This document shows positions 62,194 to 64,000 of a stretch of 64,000 bases of DNA, one piece after another. Position 1 is the first letter of the stretch, and each line of letters opens with the position of its first letter. Both the position numbers and the translations under genes were made by a program. The notes below the pieces were generated by a model that was given only the letters and a program-made list of their open reading frames with translations, ran no database searches and was not told where the DNA came from. This DNA comes from Sphingopyxis alaskensis RB2256 (GTDB lineage: Bacteria > Pseudomonadota > Alphaproteobacteria > Sphingomonadales > Sphingomonadaceae), in the NCBI RefSeq assembly GCF_000013985.1, contig NC_008048.1, positions 3,165,001 to 3,229,000 on the forward strand, written 5' to 3'.

Positions 62194-63047
62194 GCTGGCG
62201 CTCCGGCCTTGGCAGCCTCCTCCATCTGCGCCAGCGCGTCGAACATCCCCGGTGTTTCGGGGTCCCAGGCGTGGCGCTGGCCGATCGTCAGCCCGCCGTC
62301 GACGAGCAGATGCGTGCCGGTCATGAAGCTCGACTCGTCGCTCGCAAGATACGCCACGGCGTTGGCAATGTCCTCGGGCTGGCCGCCGCGCGCGACGGGT
62401 TGCGCCTGCGCGCTCATCCCGGCGATGATCGCGTTCGCCTCTGCCTTCATCGCGTCGGGCACGTCGAGCGACGCGGCGAAGATATTGGTGTTGATGAAGC
62501 CGGGGCAGATTGCGTTCACCCGGATGCCATATTGCGCCAGATCGGTCGCGGCGACCCTGGTCAGATGCAGCACGCCCGCCTTGGCCACCGCATAGGCGGT
62601 GGGCGAATAGCCGGCGCCCAGCGCCGCAACGCTCGCGGTGTTGACGATGCTCGCGCCCTTGCGGCCCTTCATGTGCGGCGCAGCATAACGGATACCCATC
62701 GCGACCGATTTCAGCACCAGGTCCATCGTCGCATCCCAGCCCTCGGGCGTAATCTCGTCGATTGGCGCGCGGTCGCCGCCCGCGGCGGCATTGTTGAAGA
62801 CGATATCGATACCGCCCGCCTTCGCCGCGGCGGCATCCATCAGCGCCTCGATATCGGACGGAACCGTGACGTCGCAGCGCACGAAGTCGATCCTGCCGTT
62901 CGACGCGTCGGCGAGCGCGCGGCCGCCCGCTTCGTCGATGTCGGCGGCAAAGACATGCGCGCCTTCGCCCGCGAGTTTGAGCACAGTCGCCTTGCCGATG
63001 CCCGATGCCGCGCCGGTGACGACGGCGACTTTGCCTGCGAATCGCAT
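62190..63047 (-). CDS. SDR family oxidoreductase
   Basis: A 285-residue short-chain dehydrogenase. TGAASGIGKATVLKLAGEGAHVFAADIDEAGG has the Asp typical for NAD(H). FNNAAAGGDRAPIDEITPEGWDATMDLVLKSVAMGIRYAAPHM and the active-site block NTASVAALGAGYSPTAYAVAKAGV with YxxxK follow. The C-terminus is longer than usual by about 25 residues (TIGQRHAWDPETPGMFDALAQMEEA). It is divergent from the acyl-CoA dehydrogenase gene, with a 170-base region holding the second TTKACG site. It is coupled to the MFS gene by a GTGA overlap. Confidence 0.91.
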   Translation of the reverse strand: MRFAGKVAVVTGAASGIGKATVLKLAGEGAHVFAADIDEAGGRALADASNGRIDFVRCDVTVPSDIEALMDAAAAKAGGIDIVFNNAAAGGDRAPIDEITPEGWDATMDLVLKSVAMGIRYAAPHMKGRKGASIVNTASVAALGAGYSPTAYAVAKAGVLHLTRVAATDLAQYGIRVNAICPGFINTNIFAASLDVPDAMKAEANAIIAGMSAQAQPVARGGQPEDIANAVAYLASDESSFMTGTHLLVDGGLTIGQRHAWDPETPGMFDALAQMEEAAKAGAPA

Positions 63048-63155
63048 ATCCTGCTCCCGTTTTCTTTTGCCACTTAGCTTAGGCGCGCCGAATGCCGCGT
63101 CAACGCCGGTCGATTCGACGCTACGGCGCCGTAGCGGCAGGCGTCGACGCCCAAG

Positions 63156-63171
63156 TTGACGCTTGCGTAAA
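63156..63171. promoter_or_regulatory. Operator-like site TTGACGCTTGCGTAAA
   Basis: It matches the site at 60638-60653 in both half-sites. It lies 46 bases before the truncated ACAD gene and 108 bases before the divergent SDR start, and so could control both units. Confidence 0.55.
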
Positions 63172-63217
63172 GCGGCGAAGCGGACGTAGGTTTGCGCGCA
63201 GAAGAGGAGCCAAAAGG

Positions 63218-64000
63218 ATGAGCGAACTGGACGCGTTCCGCACCGAGGTGCGCGCATGGCTGGCGGCGAATTGCCCCCCCGAAATGCGTGAGCCCGTGCG
63301 CGACGAGGATGATGTCTGCTGGGGCGGGCGCAAATGGGTGTTCAAGAACGACGCCCAGAAGGCGTGGCTCGAAGCCTGCGTTTCCAAGGGCTATACCGTC
63401 CCTGACTGGCCCAAGGCCTATGGCGGCGCGGGCCTCACCCCCGAACGGACCAAGATCCTCAAACAGGAAATGAAGCGCATCCATGCCCGCTCGCCGCTCG
63501 ACAGCTTCGGCATCTGGATGCTCGGCCCCGCGCTGCTCAAATTCGGCACCGAGGAGCAGAAGGTCCATTATCTGAACCAGATCGCGCGCGGCGAAATCCG
63601 CTGGTGCCAGGGCTATAGCGAACCCGGCGCGGGCAGCGATCTCGTCAGCTTGCAGACCTTCGGCGAGGACAAGGGCGATCACTGGGTCGTCAACGGCTCG
63701 AAGATCTGGACCAGCTATGCCGACAAGGCCGACTGGATCTTCTGCCTCGTCCGCACCGACAAGACGAACAAATATCAGGGCATCACCTTCATGCTTTTCG
63801 ACATGGAGAGCCCCGGCGTCACCACCAAGCCGATCCTGCTGATCTCCGGCAACTCGCCCTTCTGCGAGACTTTCTTCGACGATGTGAAGGTGCCCAAGAC
63901 GCAATATGTGGGCGAGATCAACCGCGGCTGGGACGTCGCCAAATATCTGCTCGGCCACGAACGCGAGATGATTTCGGGCGGCGGTGCGGGCGGCGACATG
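63218..64000 (+). CDS. Acyl-CoA dehydrogenase, C-terminal part outside window
   Basis: The first 261 residues of an acyl-CoA dehydrogenase of about 400. MSELDAFRTEVRAWLAANCPPEMR is the usual opening. DWPKAYGGAGLTPERTKILKQEM, QIARGEIRWCQGYSEPGAGSDLVSLQTFGEDKGDHWVVNGSKIWTSYADKADWIFCLVRTD and INRGWDVAKYLLGHEREMI are the FaaA/FadE-like pattern of actinobacteria and sphingomonads. The catalytic base would lie past the edge. AAAAGGATG stands at the start. Its divergent arrangement with the SDR gene suggests joint control. Confidence 0.95.
   Translation, partial: MSELDAFRTEVRAWLAANCPPEMREPVRDEDDVCWGGRKWVFKNDAQKAWLEACVSKGYTVPDWPKAYGGAGLTPERTKILKQEMKRIHARSPLDSFGIWMLGPALLKFGTEEQKVHYLNQIARGEIRWCQGYSEPGAGSDLVSLQTFGEDKGDHWVVNGSKIWTSYADKADWIFCLVRTDKTNKYQGITFMLFDMESPGVTTKPILLISGNSPFCETFFDDVKVPKTQYVGEINRGWDVAKYLLGHEREMISGGGAGGDM

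Overview
The window looks like chromosomal DNA of a GC-rich alphaproteobacterium of the Sphingomonadaceae, with a Sphingopyxis- or Sphingomonas-like gene set. The signs are many TonB-dependent receptors, a ligase-associated Lhr helicase with PdeM, a DUF3576 lipoprotein, sdhCDA order, extensive acyl-CoA dehydrogenase and SDR genes, and short intergenic palindromes of the CCCGGCGAAGGCCGGG type. The genus is an inference from gene style, because no rRNA or tRNA gene is present. 

Layout. (1) 1-4410 is housekeeping: leuS (cut by the window edge), a DUF3576 lipoprotein, an exported orphan protein, a degenerate ThiE/TenI-like protein and the PLP-homeostasis protein YggS. (2) 4450-9056 holds a 264-bp MITE-like element, then a DNA-repair module: Lhr-family helicase, a two-domain exported aspartyl protease and the phosphoesterase PdeM. 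(3) 9203-14856 holds a TonB receptor with a strong terminator, then sdhC-sdhD-sdhA. No sdhB follows. (4) 15084-34330 is a complete-looking pectin/galacturonate island. It has a LacI regulator, an RpiB-like isomerase (DhuI type), KduD, KdgK, two esterases, an exported cupin, a pectate lyase, a TonB receptor, a GH43 glycosidase, UxaA, an FAH-family hydratase, a hexuronate MFS transporter, UxaC and a tagaturonate/fructuronate reductase. Five copies of a 12-bp palindrome (GACACCGGTKWC type) sit in the three divergent promoter regions and probably mark the LacI regulon. (5) 34432-42467 is valine catabolism: LysR, MmsA, isobutyryl-CoA dehydrogenase-like ACAD, 3-hydroxyisobutyryl-CoA hydrolase, enoyl-CoA hydratase and MmsB, interrupted by a lipoprotein, an I78 inhibitor and a Rid protein. 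(6) 42538-50476 is mixed housekeeping: Ppa, MscS, MetC, ChrA, SseA, a proline/alanine-rich membrane protein, QueF and a hotdog thioesterase. (7) 50490-51609 is a second MITE-like element abutting an IS5-family insertion sequence. (8) 52026-64000 is an acyl-CoA catabolic region: FadB/J-type fusion protein, serine hydrolase, three SDRs, an ADH, a GPH-type MFS transporter, and an APH-family kinase plus acyl-CoA dehydrogenase that together look like a split version of eukaryotic ACAD11. A divergent second ACAD is cut by the window edge.

How it fits together. The pectin island can take polymer to KDG by two branches. The lyase branch gives unsaturated uronate, then DhuI and KduD. The hydrolytic branch takes galacturonate through UxaC, the reductase and UxaA. 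The branches join at KdgK, which makes KDPG. The KDPG aldolase is not in the window. The right-hand region suggests degradation of hydroxylated or otherwise unusual fatty acids, possibly under a regulator that binds TTKACG-N4-CGTAAA.
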